Shown piece by piece: positions 56,173-64,000 of a stretch of 64,000 nt of DNA. Under the pieces are notes generated by a model. The model was not told where the DNA came from, searched no databases, and saw only the letters and a list, made by a program, of their open reading frames with translations. The stretch comes from G963662675 sp963676845. Lineage in GTDB: Bacteria; Bacteroidota; Bacteroidia; Bacteroidales; Prolixibacteraceae. How positions within the stretch are numbered: position 1 is the stretch's first letter; the number at the start of each line of letters is the position of its first letter. The stretch spans positions 1 through 64,000 of the forward strand of contig CAXXKK010000020.1 in assembly GCA_963676845.2 (NCBI GenBank). The letters are read 5' to 3'. Both the position numbers and the translations under genes were made by a program.

Positions 56173-56267
56173 AAAAATAGTATTCTATAAGAAATTAACT
56201 CTTTTCGCATTTATTAATTGTGCGCTTACAAAGGTTTAGTTAAATTTATTTTCAATTTTGTTTTGCT

Positions 56268-56687
56268 ATGGAAAGAAGGGATTATTTAATGGATCAGATT
56301 CATGAGCTAGGATTGTTTATTGCTAAGCTTATGGGAACTTTACAGAAAAAAGTTGAGGCAGGAGAGGAGGATAAAATGCTTGATGAAGCAAAGGATGCTT
56401 TTTCAATTCAGTTTGGATTGGATCTTGAAGATTTGCTATTTATGGATGAAGCAGGCTTTGTAAATCTGATGGAAGAGAATTTACTGGCTGATGAACATTT
56501 TGAAAAGATGGCTGAAGTTTTTGAAACATTGGGTGATCATGCTTTTGAGCATCAGACAGTTTTAAGAAAGAGTCTTTATTTTCAAAAATCACTTTTGCTT
56601 TTGCATTATATCGAAGGGAAAAGTCATAGTTATTCGATGGAAAGAGCCGAATCCATTGTCCGTATCGAAAGTAAAATGAAACTTTAA
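56268..56687 (+). CDS. all-helical protein of unknown function
   Basis: A 139-residue acidic helical protein (MERRDYLMDQIHELGLFIAK, then DMLDEAKDAF-like runs and LLHYIEGKSHSYSMERAESI). The pattern of the first 40 residues (RxDYLMxQIxxLxxFIAKL) resembles DUF6483-type proteins, but I give that only as a possibility. Convergent with the Cys-cluster gene, with a 4-base overlap of ends. Confidence 0.6.
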   Translation: MERRDYLMDQIHELGLFIAKLMGTLQKKVEAGEEDKMLDEAKDAFSIQFGLDLEDLLFMDEAGFVNLMEENLLADEHFEKMAEVFETLGDHAFEHQTVLRKSLYFQKSLLLLHYIEGKSHSYSMERAESIVRIESKMKL

Positions 56688-57343
56688 AGATTACTCCCGT
56701 GTGTTAGTATGCGTTCTAGCCCTTCTTCAAGCCTAAATTCAGCAATCTGAATATCTTTTTCTTTTAAGGCATCTATAAAACCTTCATTCATCATTCTACC
56801 TGCTTTGAGAGGGAAATCAAGTAATGCCGGATAGCTATCCTTTTTCCGGGGATTTTTATAAAATTCAAGACATGTTGCAACTTTCATAGATAGGTAAATT
56901 CTGCAAGCCATGGGACGGGCTTCGTATGCACTGCAAGAACCATTGACCAGAAGAGGGCAGGGGTGTTTATAGTTTAAAACATCTTTTTCTTTTAATTTGG
57001 ACGTTTTGTTTTGTTTGTTGTGTGCTTTCTTTTTTATATCATTTATTTCCTCGGGAGAGAAGTTGTTTTTAATGAAATCTCCTAAATAATGGATCTCATA
57101 GGAATTGGCAAAAACAGCTTGATGGCAGCACCAGGCACATCCTTTTTTGCAATCGACCTGTACGCCTTGCTTTTGGGCATATGCAAGTAAGGAATCAATA
57201 AGCTTGTCAATTGCAGTATACGTTTCAGCAATATAAGTTAAAAATTGTTTTTCATTGCTTACGTTTGCAGCAGCTCGCTGTCCCAATTGATGCCCGTCAC
57301 TGTAGAATAGCTGTTCATGTTCTGTTAAATCATTTCTTCTCAT
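56684..57343 (-). CDS. YkgJ-type cysteine-cluster protein
   Basis: A 219-residue protein. CKKGCAWCCHQAVFANSYEI near residue 63 and CPLLVNGSCSAYEARPMACRI near residue 130 give the conserved Cys set of the YkgJ family (CxxxCxxCC and CPLL...C...RPxxCR), expected to bind Zn or an iron-sulfur cluster. The function of the family is not settled. Confidence 0.85.
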   Translation of the reverse strand: MRRNDLTEHEQLFYSDGHQLGQRAAANVSNEKQFLTYIAETYTAIDKLIDSLLAYAQKQGVQVDCKKGCAWCCHQAVFANSYEIHYLGDFIKNNFSPEEINDIKKKAHNKQNKTSKLKEKDVLNYKHPCPLLVNGSCSAYEARPMACRIYLSMKVATCLEFYKNPRKKDSYPALLDFPLKAGRMMNEGFIDALKEKDIQIAEFRLEEGLERILTHGSNL

Positions 57344-57543
57344 CGTTCTCTAAAACCACTTTGGTATTCGTGTTGCTTTTATTTTGCAAGTAAGTAATAT
57401 TTTCCCATTAAAATATCCTTTCTAATAAAAGAGAGAGGTCTATTCTTATCTATTTTGCATATTTATATCGGGATATTTTTGTTGAAAAAGTTAGCTGTTT
57501 TCAGATTTTTTATAGTTTTGCAATCATATCCAAAACAGTATTT

Positions 57544-57629
57544 GCCCAGGTGGTGAAATTGGTAGACACGCCAGCTTGAGGGGCTGGTGCCGGTTTTTCG
57601 GCGTGCAGGTTCGAGTCCCGTCCTGGGCA
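57544..57629 (+). tRNA. tRNA-Leu(GAG)
   Basis: An 86-base tRNA with acceptor arms GCCCAGG and CCTGGGC, a long variable arm (TGCCGGTTTTTCGGCG) as expected for Leu, T-arm GTTCGAG, and anticodon loop TTGAGGG giving anticodon GAG (reads CUC/CUU). Discriminator base A. Followed by a terminator-like hairpin. Confidence 0.95.
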
Positions 57630-57630
57630 C

Positions 57631-57668
57631 AAAAAGCTAAAATTCAATTGTGAGTTTTAGCTTTTTTG
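57631..57668 (+). terminator. terminator of the tRNA-Leu gene
   Basis: AAAAAGCTAAAA pairs with TTTTAGCTTTTT around a short loop, and the stem ends in a T-run. Fits a rho-independent terminator just after the tRNA. Confidence 0.7.
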
Positions 57669-57726
57669 TTTTTCATAGTAATTAGATGTACATGAATATT
57701 AGCAAAGTCGTTTGAGTAAAAGAAAC

Positions 57727-57754
57727 AAAAAAGGAGCTATCTGTAAATAGCTCC
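57727..57754 (-). terminator. terminator of the LruC gene
   Basis: On the minus strand GGAGCTAT (57754-57747) and ATAGCTCC (57740-57733) pair around a 6-base loop and are followed by six T. It lies 23 nt after the stop of the gene ending at 57777. Confidence 0.7.
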
Positions 57755-57776
57755 TTTCTTTCTGGAAAATATTTTG

Positions 57777-60014
57777 TTACCATACCTTCGATGAATTGGC
57801 ATGATGATACCAGTCTCTATTTGAACTTCCACCGGACTCTGCCCAATTTGCAAAGTTTGTATATGCTTCAATTATTTCAGTTCTTTCTTTAGGGTAATCA
57901 AAAGTTTCAAGTAAAAATAGACCCCATGGAAGATTACTGCGTGTTTTATAATATCTGCCACTTTCAGGGTTTGAAGTATCTTCCGAAACACCAAATTCGT
58001 AAGTCATTAAATCAGTTGGAGCTTTGTCTACAAGGTGTATTTCTGTTCCTCTATCTTGATTTACAATAAGGAAGAAATTGAATCCTGATGAGCATACTTT
58101 ATCTAAACTGATAGGGTTGTTCTTAAATGAAACAGTAATGGTAACTTCATCGGAAGAACCCACATATCCGTTTTCAATTGTATTAAACATTGAACCACCA
58201 GCTCTGTGTAGTACATCTTCTATGTTTTCAATTGCAATTATTACAGCTTTGCTTTGGTTTGCTTCTGTTCCGTTAGGATTAAGAGAAATTCCACTGGCCG
58301 GATTTCTTATTGTTCCGGTTACAGATGTTATTTCGCCAGGGGTAACATTGTCAAGCTGAACACCTAAGCCGTTTGCTTTTGATGCTCCAACTGCTTTTAC
58401 TTTGAATGTTAAAATTACTTTTACAACCTTGTTGTTGGCATTTGTGATATATTGACCAATAACATTGGATACAAGGTCATTGAAATCATAATCTCCTTTT
58501 GAAGGCCAAAGATCTTCAAATGCAAGTGTTGCACTGTCTGCTTCATTTGGAAAATATGAATTATAAGCGTAAGCCGGATCATTTGGATATTCGTCTTGTT
58601 CATCTGGAACTCCATCTCCATCTGTATCAGAGATTGGTTCTTCTCCAATTCCTACAGGGTTGCATTCCGATACGGGAATATAATTTTCACAATAAGTTAC
58701 TGTTGCTGCAATTGTTCCATTATTTGATTCAATGCCATTTTCATCACAAATATCCATTGTTCCTGTTAGGGATCCGCTACCATTGATTCGGGTAGTTGAA
58801 GAAACGCTAATACTTGAATAATTACCAACACCATTAATGTTTGAGTTTATGTGAATGTCAGTAGTTTGTATCATTGCTCCATTGATCATCTCTGTAGATG
58901 AGCCTCCATTATCAGAGAATCTGCCACCACAATAAATATAGCTGCTGTTGTACAAATCACTGTTTTGAGCAAAATTGCCCGTAACAATTAATTTACAGTC
59001 ATTTATAAATTCACTATTTCCATTGTTGTTAAAATGCCCTGATACCTGCATGGATCCACTGTTTATCGAAGTGGAATTATTATTAAAATTACCAGAGATG
59101 TTTAAAATTCCTGTATTTAAAAGAGTACCATCTGAATTTATATTTAGGCCTCCTGAGAAATTTGCTGTTCCATAATTGTTGACAATACCATTCGGTGAGA
59201 ATTGTTTTGAATAGTTTATAACACCCCAGTTACTTAGTCGATAATCTTTTTTATTTAAATTGAAATTGCCTGAAAATCCAAGAGTTCCTGTTGATGTTAC
59301 TTCTATTGCTACAGAAGCATTTCCATTATAGTTTATATTGCCTAACATAGCATTTCCACAAATTCTCAATGTTCCTCCATCACCTTTAAAGGTAACGTTT
59401 CCTGAAAAGTTGCCGGTAATACCATATGTTTTACCACCTTCAATATTAATATTACCAGATGTTGCCGTAATTGTTTCATCAATTCCATCTGAACAGTTAG
59501 GACTTTCAGGTGCAGTGCTAAAGTCTACCATGTTATATGCACGACTACTTTTTGTAGCGTATTCCGAGAATGTATAGTCAATTGTACTGCTTGTATTTAC
59601 AGATTCAATAATCGTAGCTCCTGATGGAAATTCACATTTAAGGAATAAAGTAGAAATATAAGATGGAATTTGAATCACACCATTATAGTTATTTTCTTCC
59701 GAAACACCACAGTTTAAAATTAATACTCCATCTTCTTCCGGATCTCCGTTGTAAACAGATATCTTAGACTTGAATTCTGGATTTTGGGACTCTGCACTTA
59801 ATATTAGTGAAATATCTTGTGTAGTTTTCCATGAGAAGTTTTCTGAAACAACCAGGCTTTCCATTCCTGTCTTTTCTGTTTCATCACCAGTAAAACTTGT
59901 TTCATCTATACAAGATGAAAAAGCAAAAAGAAAAACTGCAATTATCGAAAATTGTAAAAGCAATTTTATTTGACTTCTTAATGTTGTAGTTGGTGTAAAC
60001 ATAGATAATATCAT
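57777..60014 (-). CDS. LruC-domain lipoprotein with Asn/Gly-rich beta-helix repeats
   Basis: A 745-residue lipoprotein (lipobox FSSC at about residue 35; start either ATG 60014 or four codons later). Residues about 185-440 are an Asn/Gly-rich stretch of repeats such as GNFSGNVTFKGDG, GNFNLNKKD and GNFNNNSTSINSGSMQVSGH, each about 20-30 residues, which should stack as a right-handed beta helix. DTDGDGVPDEQDEYPNDP is a calcium-binding thrombospondin-type-3-like spacer. The C-terminal LruC domain starts FEDLWPSKGDYDFNDLV. LruC lipoproteins are named from Leptospira; the role here is likely surface adhesion. Stands alone between tRNA genes. Confidence 0.85.
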   Translation of the reverse strand: MILSMFTPTTTLRSQIKLLLQFSIIAVFLFAFSSCIDETSFTGDETEKTGMESLVVSENFSWKTTQDISLILSAESQNPEFKSKISVYNGDPEEDGVLILNCGVSEENNYNGVIQIPSYISTLFLKCEFPSGATIIESVNTSSTIDYTFSEYATKSSRAYNMVDFSTAPESPNCSDGIDETITATSGNINIEGGKTYGITGNFSGNVTFKGDGGTLRICGNAMLGNINYNGNASVAIEVTSTGTLGFSGNFNLNKKDYRLSNWGVINYSKQFSPNGIVNNYGTANFSGGLNINSDGTLLNTGILNISGNFNNNSTSINSGSMQVSGHFNNNGNSEFINDCKLIVTGNFAQNSDLYNSSYIYCGGRFSDNGGSSTEMINGAMIQTTDIHINSNINGVGNYSSISVSSTTRINGSGSLTGTMDICDENGIESNNGTIAATVTYCENYIPVSECNPVGIGEEPISDTDGDGVPDEQDEYPNDPAYAYNSYFPNEADSATLAFEDLWPSKGDYDFNDLVSNVIGQYITNANNKVVKVILTFKVKAVGASKANGLGVQLDNVTPGEITSVTGTIRNPASGISLNPNGTEANQSKAVIIAIENIEDVLHRAGGSMFNTIENGYVGSSDEVTITVSFKNNPISLDKVCSSGFNFFLIVNQDRGTEIHLVDKAPTDLMTYEFGVSEDTSNPESGRYYKTRSNLPWGLFLLETFDYPKERTEIIEAYTNFANWAESGGSSNRDWYHHANSSKVW

Positions 60015-60434
60015 TTTAGTTGTTTTTTTCTAATACTTATTACAAATAGATATGTCATTTTGTTTGTCACAAAAAACATAAATATTTTATTGTTGTTTGT
60101 TTGACGTGTAATATAACTTGGGAAATACACAACAAGCTTTTGTGTGGAAATAAATAACCACTCAACATACTTAATGTAATAATCTTTCTCTATGCAAATC
60201 TACTTATATATGCCTAATAAAGTGTAGTGTTTGGTGAAATTTATCAAAAGACTTATCAAACGAGAAAAAGGAGCATGCAAAATAGTTCTGCAAGTAATGT
60301 TAATTTGAAGTGTACTACAAATAAATTATCAAATTTATAATGTTAGAAGTAGATCAATCATATGGGGTAATGGAGAGCTGAAAGGAGATTCTTGTCTATA
60401 ATAATTTAATTGGAAGGAAATATGTTTCAGGATT
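60015..60434. other. non-coding stretch upstream of the LruC gene
   Basis: A 420-base AT-rich stretch holding the 5' leader of the LruC gene on one side and the tRNA-Pro terminator on the other. I see no gene or known RNA in between. Confidence 0.4.
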
Positions 60435-60467
60435 AAAAAAAAACCTGTAAATCATATGGTTTACAGG
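60435..60467 (-). terminator. terminator of the tRNA-Pro cluster
   Basis: CCTGTAAA (60444-60451) pairs with TTTACAGG (60460-60467); on the minus strand the stem is followed by nine T. A strong rho-independent terminator 6 nt after the tRNA 3' end. Confidence 0.8.
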
Positions 60468-60473
60468 CTTCTG

Positions 60474-60548
60474 TCGGGATACCAGGATTCGAACCTGGGA
60501 CCCCCTGCTCCCAAAGCAGGTGCGCTAACCGGACTGCGCTACATCCCG
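60474..60548 (-). tRNA. tRNA-Pro(TGG), copy 2
   Basis: A 75-base tRNA, minus strand. Acceptor CGGGATG with TATCCCG plus discriminator A, T-arm GTTCGAAT, anticodon loop TTTGGGA giving anticodon TGG (reads CCA and other Pro codons). Identical over its whole length to the copy at 60608-60682. Confidence 0.95.
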
Positions 60549-60564
60549 AATAATATTTTCAATG

Positions 60565-60592
60565 AAAAAGGAGTCAGATTATATCTAACTCC
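60565..60592 (-). terminator. terminator between the two tRNA-Pro copies
   Basis: On the minus strand GGAGTTAGAT and ATCTGACTCC pair with one mismatch and are followed by five T (60565-60569). If efficient, most transcription would end before the second tRNA-Pro, so each copy may have its own promoter, or the stem may be read through. Confidence 0.6.
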
Positions 60593-60607
60593 TTCGTTTT
60601 TTAATTG

Positions 60608-60682
60608 TCGGGATACCAGGATTCGAACCTGGGACCCCCTGCTCCCAAAGCAGGTGCGCTAACCGGACTGCGCTACATCCCG
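60608..60682 (-). tRNA. tRNA-Pro(TGG), copy 1
   Basis: A 75-base tRNA on the minus strand, same anticodon TGG and identical sequence as 60474-60548; 59 bases separate the two. Probably a recent tandem duplication. Confidence 0.95.
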
Positions 60683-60699
60683 AGAAATTTTATATAAAC

Positions 60700-60789
<90 letters not shown>

Positions 60790-61417
60790 GTATAAGTAGC
60801 TCAATCTCTCACTTCTTACTATCCATCACTGTTAGCTATTGTACCATAGCTTCTTTGAACGTGCGTGCAAATATAGAACTAGTTTTTGCTTTCGCAAAAT
60901 AAATTTTCGAAAAATGTAATGAATTTTAATCCGGATTTTAGAAGGGGTATTGATGCTCAATTTTATAGCAATCAGAAAAAGTTACACTTTCCTTTTTACG
61001 GTTAAAAATACAGAAAGTTTAGACCTTTGGGACATGAGCTTTGGATGTATTTATAAATCAGTTAGATATTGGGTTGATGTTATAAAAACACCGATTTTAC
61101 TTGGTTTACAGCCTTATTGAGTCTATATTTGAAGCATAGAAAACAACGTTCTTTAAAAATATTGTCCGCATTAATTCACAATTGGCAAATTCAACAGTTT
61201 ACATTAGAACCGAGCAAGCTTTGGAATGTAAAGACAGGCCTTGTAGTTCGGCATTTGCCGGATGAGTAGTTTACTACCGTTGGAAGTCTGATCGTTTCGG
61301 CACTCAAATCCTGTATTTTGGGATTTTGCGCAATCGAATTAGTGCGGCTTTTTTTTGTCCTAAATTTTGTAAGTCTTCGTATCCGAATTCAATTCTTCTT
61401 ATCGTGATAATAACAGA
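60790..61417. other. non-coding stretch with two small hairpins
   Basis: A 628-base stretch without an open frame. At 61249-61277 two small stems lie in succession, CGGCA-TT-TGCCG and GTAGT-TT-ACTAC. The segment 61200-61360 is more GC-rich than its flanks and could be a structured RNA or a decayed gene; I cannot assign it. Confidence 0.35.
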
Positions 61418-63025
61418 TTAACTTTTATTAGTTTCTTGGGAGTTTAATTTACCCTGAGCTAAAAGGAATAAGATCAGCATAACAGCTATAAAAGAGCATA
61501 TTCGACCTATAAAGTCTCCATAAACCGTGTAAAATGTGATTTTGTTATTGGATTTTATCTCTCCTTTTATCCCAGTTTTTACTCCCAGTTTTGTTTGCTT
61601 TATTAGATCTCCTCGTTGGTTGATAAATGCAGATATTCCTGTGTTGCCAGAACGGGCTATGCTTCTTCTGGTTTCAATGGCACGTAATCTGGCAAAAGAG
61701 AAGTGTTGTTTGGCTCCTGACGATGATTTCCACCATCCATCGTTTGTGATGATGAAAATCATTGATGCTCCTTTTTTTATGTAATCGGTAATGTATTCTC
61801 CAAAAATTGATTCAAAGCAGATTACCGGTGCAACTTGTAATTCCTGAGTTATCAAAAAATTAGAAGCCTCTTTTTGTCTGCCAAGATTTCCGGTTGTTCC
61901 TCCCAAATCCACTATTAAATCTTCCATGAAGGATAAATATTTTGAGAAAGGCATCTTTTCGACTCCGCTCACGAGTTTGCTTTTGTGGTATTTCTGAATA
62001 TGTCCAGATTTTTCAAAAAATAGAGCAGTGTTGAAGACATCGTAATATTGATTAATTTCTTCAAGTTTTCGTGCTGTTTCTGTGAGTTTATCATTACTCT
62101 CGTATTTGATTTTTGTAGTAGCTCCCAGTATAATTTTTAGGTTAGAGTGATTTTTTATTCGTTCAATGAAAGGTTGTGTGTATTCGTGTTTTTCCAGGCT
62201 GTCGCTTTCCCAAAGAGGATGGAGGGCTGTTTCGGGACCAATTAAAAAATCAGTATGATCATTAATCAATGAATCTGTAAGCTCGAGTAAATTCTTCAAT
62301 TGCATTTTGGGAGCAGTTGTGAATTTTTCAGTATAAGGATCAATATTGGGTTGAAGAATAGCGATGTTGTATTCTTCTCCATCTTCATTATAATTTTGAT
62401 ATCTATTTATGGATATCGATAGTGGGATAATAATAAAGCTGATTACAATTACTAAATGAAAAATTGTTTTTCGAAGAGGTTTTTCTGTTGAGGCTTTGAG
62501 GTAATTATACAAAGTGATATTTATAAACAAGACCCAAAAGCTACCTCCTAAAACGCCAGTGTATTCGTACCATTGTATCCATTTAGGTTGATTGGCAAAA
62601 CCGTTTCCGAGGGTTAACCAGGGCCATTCAATTTGCCAGTTAAATTGGAGGTACTCCAGTCCGATCCAAAAAACTAATAATGAGATTCCTGATAAATTGC
62701 TTGAGAAACGTTTACTGCTAATGTGAAAAAGCCACCAACACAAGGTCATTAAAGATGCATTTAGGCTAATAATTAGTAACATTCCTGTTACAGAGACATA
62801 GGATATCCACCAGGTTACGAATAGGTTCCAAAGCCAGAATGTTAAGAAGAAATAACCTAATAAATGGAGTTTTTTAGATTCTTCCTGTTTGAATTGATCA
62901 TTCAAAATAAGTAAGGGTACAAAACCAATAAAAAGGATACATCCGGGCAAAATATTTAGCCAGGGCAGGCTAAGTAATACGGAGGAAAAGATACTTAAAA
63001 AAATTGCCTGCAGGCTTTTTTGCAT
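61418..63025 (-). CDS. lnt: apolipoprotein N-acyltransferase
   Basis: With the start at ATG 63023-63025 (MQKSLQAIFLSIFSSVLLSL), 535 residues; the frame extends 22 codons further upstream without support. Six or seven membrane helices precede a nitrilase-like domain: Glu in IGPETALHPLW, Lys in YHKSKLVSGVEKMPF and Cys in CFESIFGEY. It adds the third acyl chain to the N-terminal Cys of lipoproteins at the outer face of the inner membrane, the final step of maturation for the many lipoproteins here. Monocistronic. Confidence 0.95.
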   Translation of the reverse strand: MQKSLQAIFLSIFSSVLLSLPWLNILPGCILFIGFVPLLILNDQFKQEESKKLHLLGYFFLTFWLWNLFVTWWISYVSVTGMLLIISLNASLMTLCWWLFHISSKRFSSNLSGISLLVFWIGLEYLQFNWQIEWPWLTLGNGFANQPKWIQWYEYTGVLGGSFWVLFINITLYNYLKASTEKPLRKTIFHLVIVISFIIIPLSISINRYQNYNEDGEEYNIAILQPNIDPYTEKFTTAPKMQLKNLLELTDSLINDHTDFLIGPETALHPLWESDSLEKHEYTQPFIERIKNHSNLKIILGATTKIKYESNDKLTETARKLEEINQYYDVFNTALFFEKSGHIQKYHKSKLVSGVEKMPFSKYLSFMEDLIVDLGGTTGNLGRQKEASNFLITQELQVAPVICFESIFGEYITDYIKKGASMIFIITNDGWWKSSSGAKQHFSFARLRAIETRRSIARSGNTGISAFINQRGDLIKQTKLGVKTGIKGEIKSNNKITFYTVYGDFIGRICSFIAVMLILFLLAQGKLNSQETNKS

Positions 63026-63446
63026 AAGATGTTGATTTTTACGAAAGCAAGGCTGACGATTTATTATTAACTGTATCAAAGATAAGATCAATTTGTGCTA
63101 AAACCATAATTTTATAATGATGCAGAAGGTGAGGGATTCTTCGGCGTCTTTAACAATTTTCTTCTGTGTTTTATACAAGAATGCTTTATTAGAAACCAAG
63201 ATGCTGATTATTGCACAATTGACTGTTGAAATGTTTTCTTTAATTCGATTGTTTATGTTTTGAAATCATTATATATCCATGTAGATTTGCGAAAGTGAGT
63301 TCTAATGTAATGATTGTTATTATTAATGTTTGGAAGTTTTTTGCTGATTGCAATAACTGTTTGTTTTTTATTGATCTAAAAATTTAGCTTTAAAATATTA
63401 AACTTCCGGATTCCGTTAATAGTTTTAATTAAAACTAATCTTGAAG
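63026..63446. other. divergent intergenic stretch between lnt and the amidase gene
   Basis: About 420 bases of AT-rich DNA that must hold both promoters. I see no RNA gene and no small gene. Confidence 0.4.
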
Positions 63447-64000
63447 ATGAAATCAATGAAGACTGCTCTTTTTAGTAAATCATATAGGATATTATTTTTA
63501 TTAATCTTTTCTGTTGCATTTGTATCTTCCTCTTTTGCTCAGGATTATCAGGAAATTAAGGCAGAAAAAGGAGAAGGTGCATATGCCTTGTTGAGAAGGT
63601 TGGGAATCTCGCCAGCTAAATATATTAATCAATTTTTTGAACTGAATAAAGAAAATCTGGGACCCGACAATAGTTTGTTTGCCGGAACTACTTATTTATT
63701 ACCAGTAGCTGTTGGAAGTGCAGAAGCCGGAGGTAGTGAGATTACATCAAATGAACCCAATTCGGAAACAACAGAAATTCCTGTTGCTACAAGTGCACGG
63801 GTGGCTACTTATGATATTTTTGGCGAAAAGTACAAAGATGTAACCATTGAGGATGAACAACTTTCAGGTGCTGTATATTATTTAGTTGCCGGGCATGGCG
63901 GTCCAGATCCCGGTGCTTTGGGAAATTATCAAAATACATCAATAAGTGAAGATGAATATGCTTATGATGTTACTCTGCGGTTGGCAAGGGTATTAATTCA
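63447..64000 (+). CDS. N-acetylmuramoyl-L-alanine amidase-like protein, partial
   Basis: The first 184 residues of a gene that leaves the window. Signal peptide (MKSMKTALFSKSYRILFLLI), then a region that resembles LysM-like context (QEIKAEKGEGAYALLRRLGI, AGTTYLLPV), and the start of the amidase_3 catalytic domain, YYLVAGHGGPDPGALG, with the first zinc-binding His. A cell-wall hydrolase that cleaves the peptide stem from MurNAc. Completeness cannot be judged. Confidence 0.8.
   Translation, partial: MKSMKTALFSKSYRILFLLIFSVAFVSSSFAQDYQEIKAEKGEGAYALLRRLGISPAKYINQFFELNKENLGPDNSLFAGTTYLLPVAVGSAEAGGSEITSNEPNSETTEIPVATSARVATYDIFGEKYKDVTIEDEQLSGAVYYLVAGHGGPDPGALGNYQNTSISEDEYAYDVTLRLARVLI

Noticed and set aside
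60456..60662. 68-codon protein gene on the plus strand
   Set aside because: It lies across the two tRNA-Pro copies, and its repeated peptide simply mirrors the duplicated tRNA.
61200..61360. Known structured RNA such as 6S or RNase P RNA
   Set aside because: Two small hairpins only; the conserved cores of those RNAs are not visible.

Overview
The window reads as a chromosome segment of a low-GC Bacteroidota bacterium, most likely class Bacteroidia and possibly near the Marinilabiliales; this placement is inferred from gene families, not tested. Support comes from promoter -7 boxes of the form TAnnTTTG (17585, 18969, 37056, 42557, 52001), many short lipoproteins with a Cys right after the signal peptide, a SusC/TonB-type receptor with an N-terminal carboxypeptidase-regulatory domain, and families common in the phylum (DUF4494, DUF4159, DUF2490, DPP-IV peptidase, a Cu/Zn permease fused to an HMA domain).

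Layout. 1-14.1 kb is an accessory, gene-poor region, almost all on the minus strand: small lipoproteins, a cell-surface cluster (YjbH-like protein, beta-barrel-like protein, a 505-residue lipoprotein with carboxypeptidase-regulatory repeats, a Cys-rich secreted protein), and three genes broken by frameshifts (condensation-type acyltransferase, GIY-YIG protein, HSL-type hydrolase). Its non-coding DNA is unusual: a tandem array of at least 13 units of exactly 21 nt (8462-8734), a 41-bp perfect duplication (2715/7461) and a decayed copy of a lipoprotein gene start (2741-2833). 14.3-39.8 kb is ordinary chromosome: ABC transporters, lipocalin, the YjjP/YjjB exporter, purB, msrA, a histidine kinase, a gamma-family PLP sulfur enzyme, DPP-IV, an Omp85-like protein, the three-gene proton-translocating transhydrogenase and a metal-efflux permease. 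39.8-41.7 kb holds an IS3-family insertion sequence with a canonical -1 frameshift signal and phased 20-21 nt iterons at both ends in inverted orientation. 41.9-53.7 kb carries a HAD protein, a DUF2490-CotH pair, several unrecognised secreted proteins, a self-regulated TetR-ABC operon with twin operators, and a SulP transporter. 53.7-56.2 kb is a TonB-dependent receptor broken by many indels in its 3' half. 57.5-60.8 kb has four tRNA genes around a large LruC-domain lipoprotein. The window ends with lnt and the start of an N-acetylmuramoyl-L-alanine amidase.

Working together: envelope biogenesis dominates (lnt, amidase, Omp85-like protein, many lipoproteins, lipocalin). Metabolic genes are scattered and mostly monocistronic or in two- to four-gene operons. 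A family of dispersed intergenic inverted repeats bounded by GTCATCC and GGATGAC (8257, 16838, 33795, 37636) sits between genes. The best candidates for something undescribed are the 21-nt array and the iteron-bearing ends of the IS3 element; neither has a recognisable dedicated partner protein here beyond the transposase.
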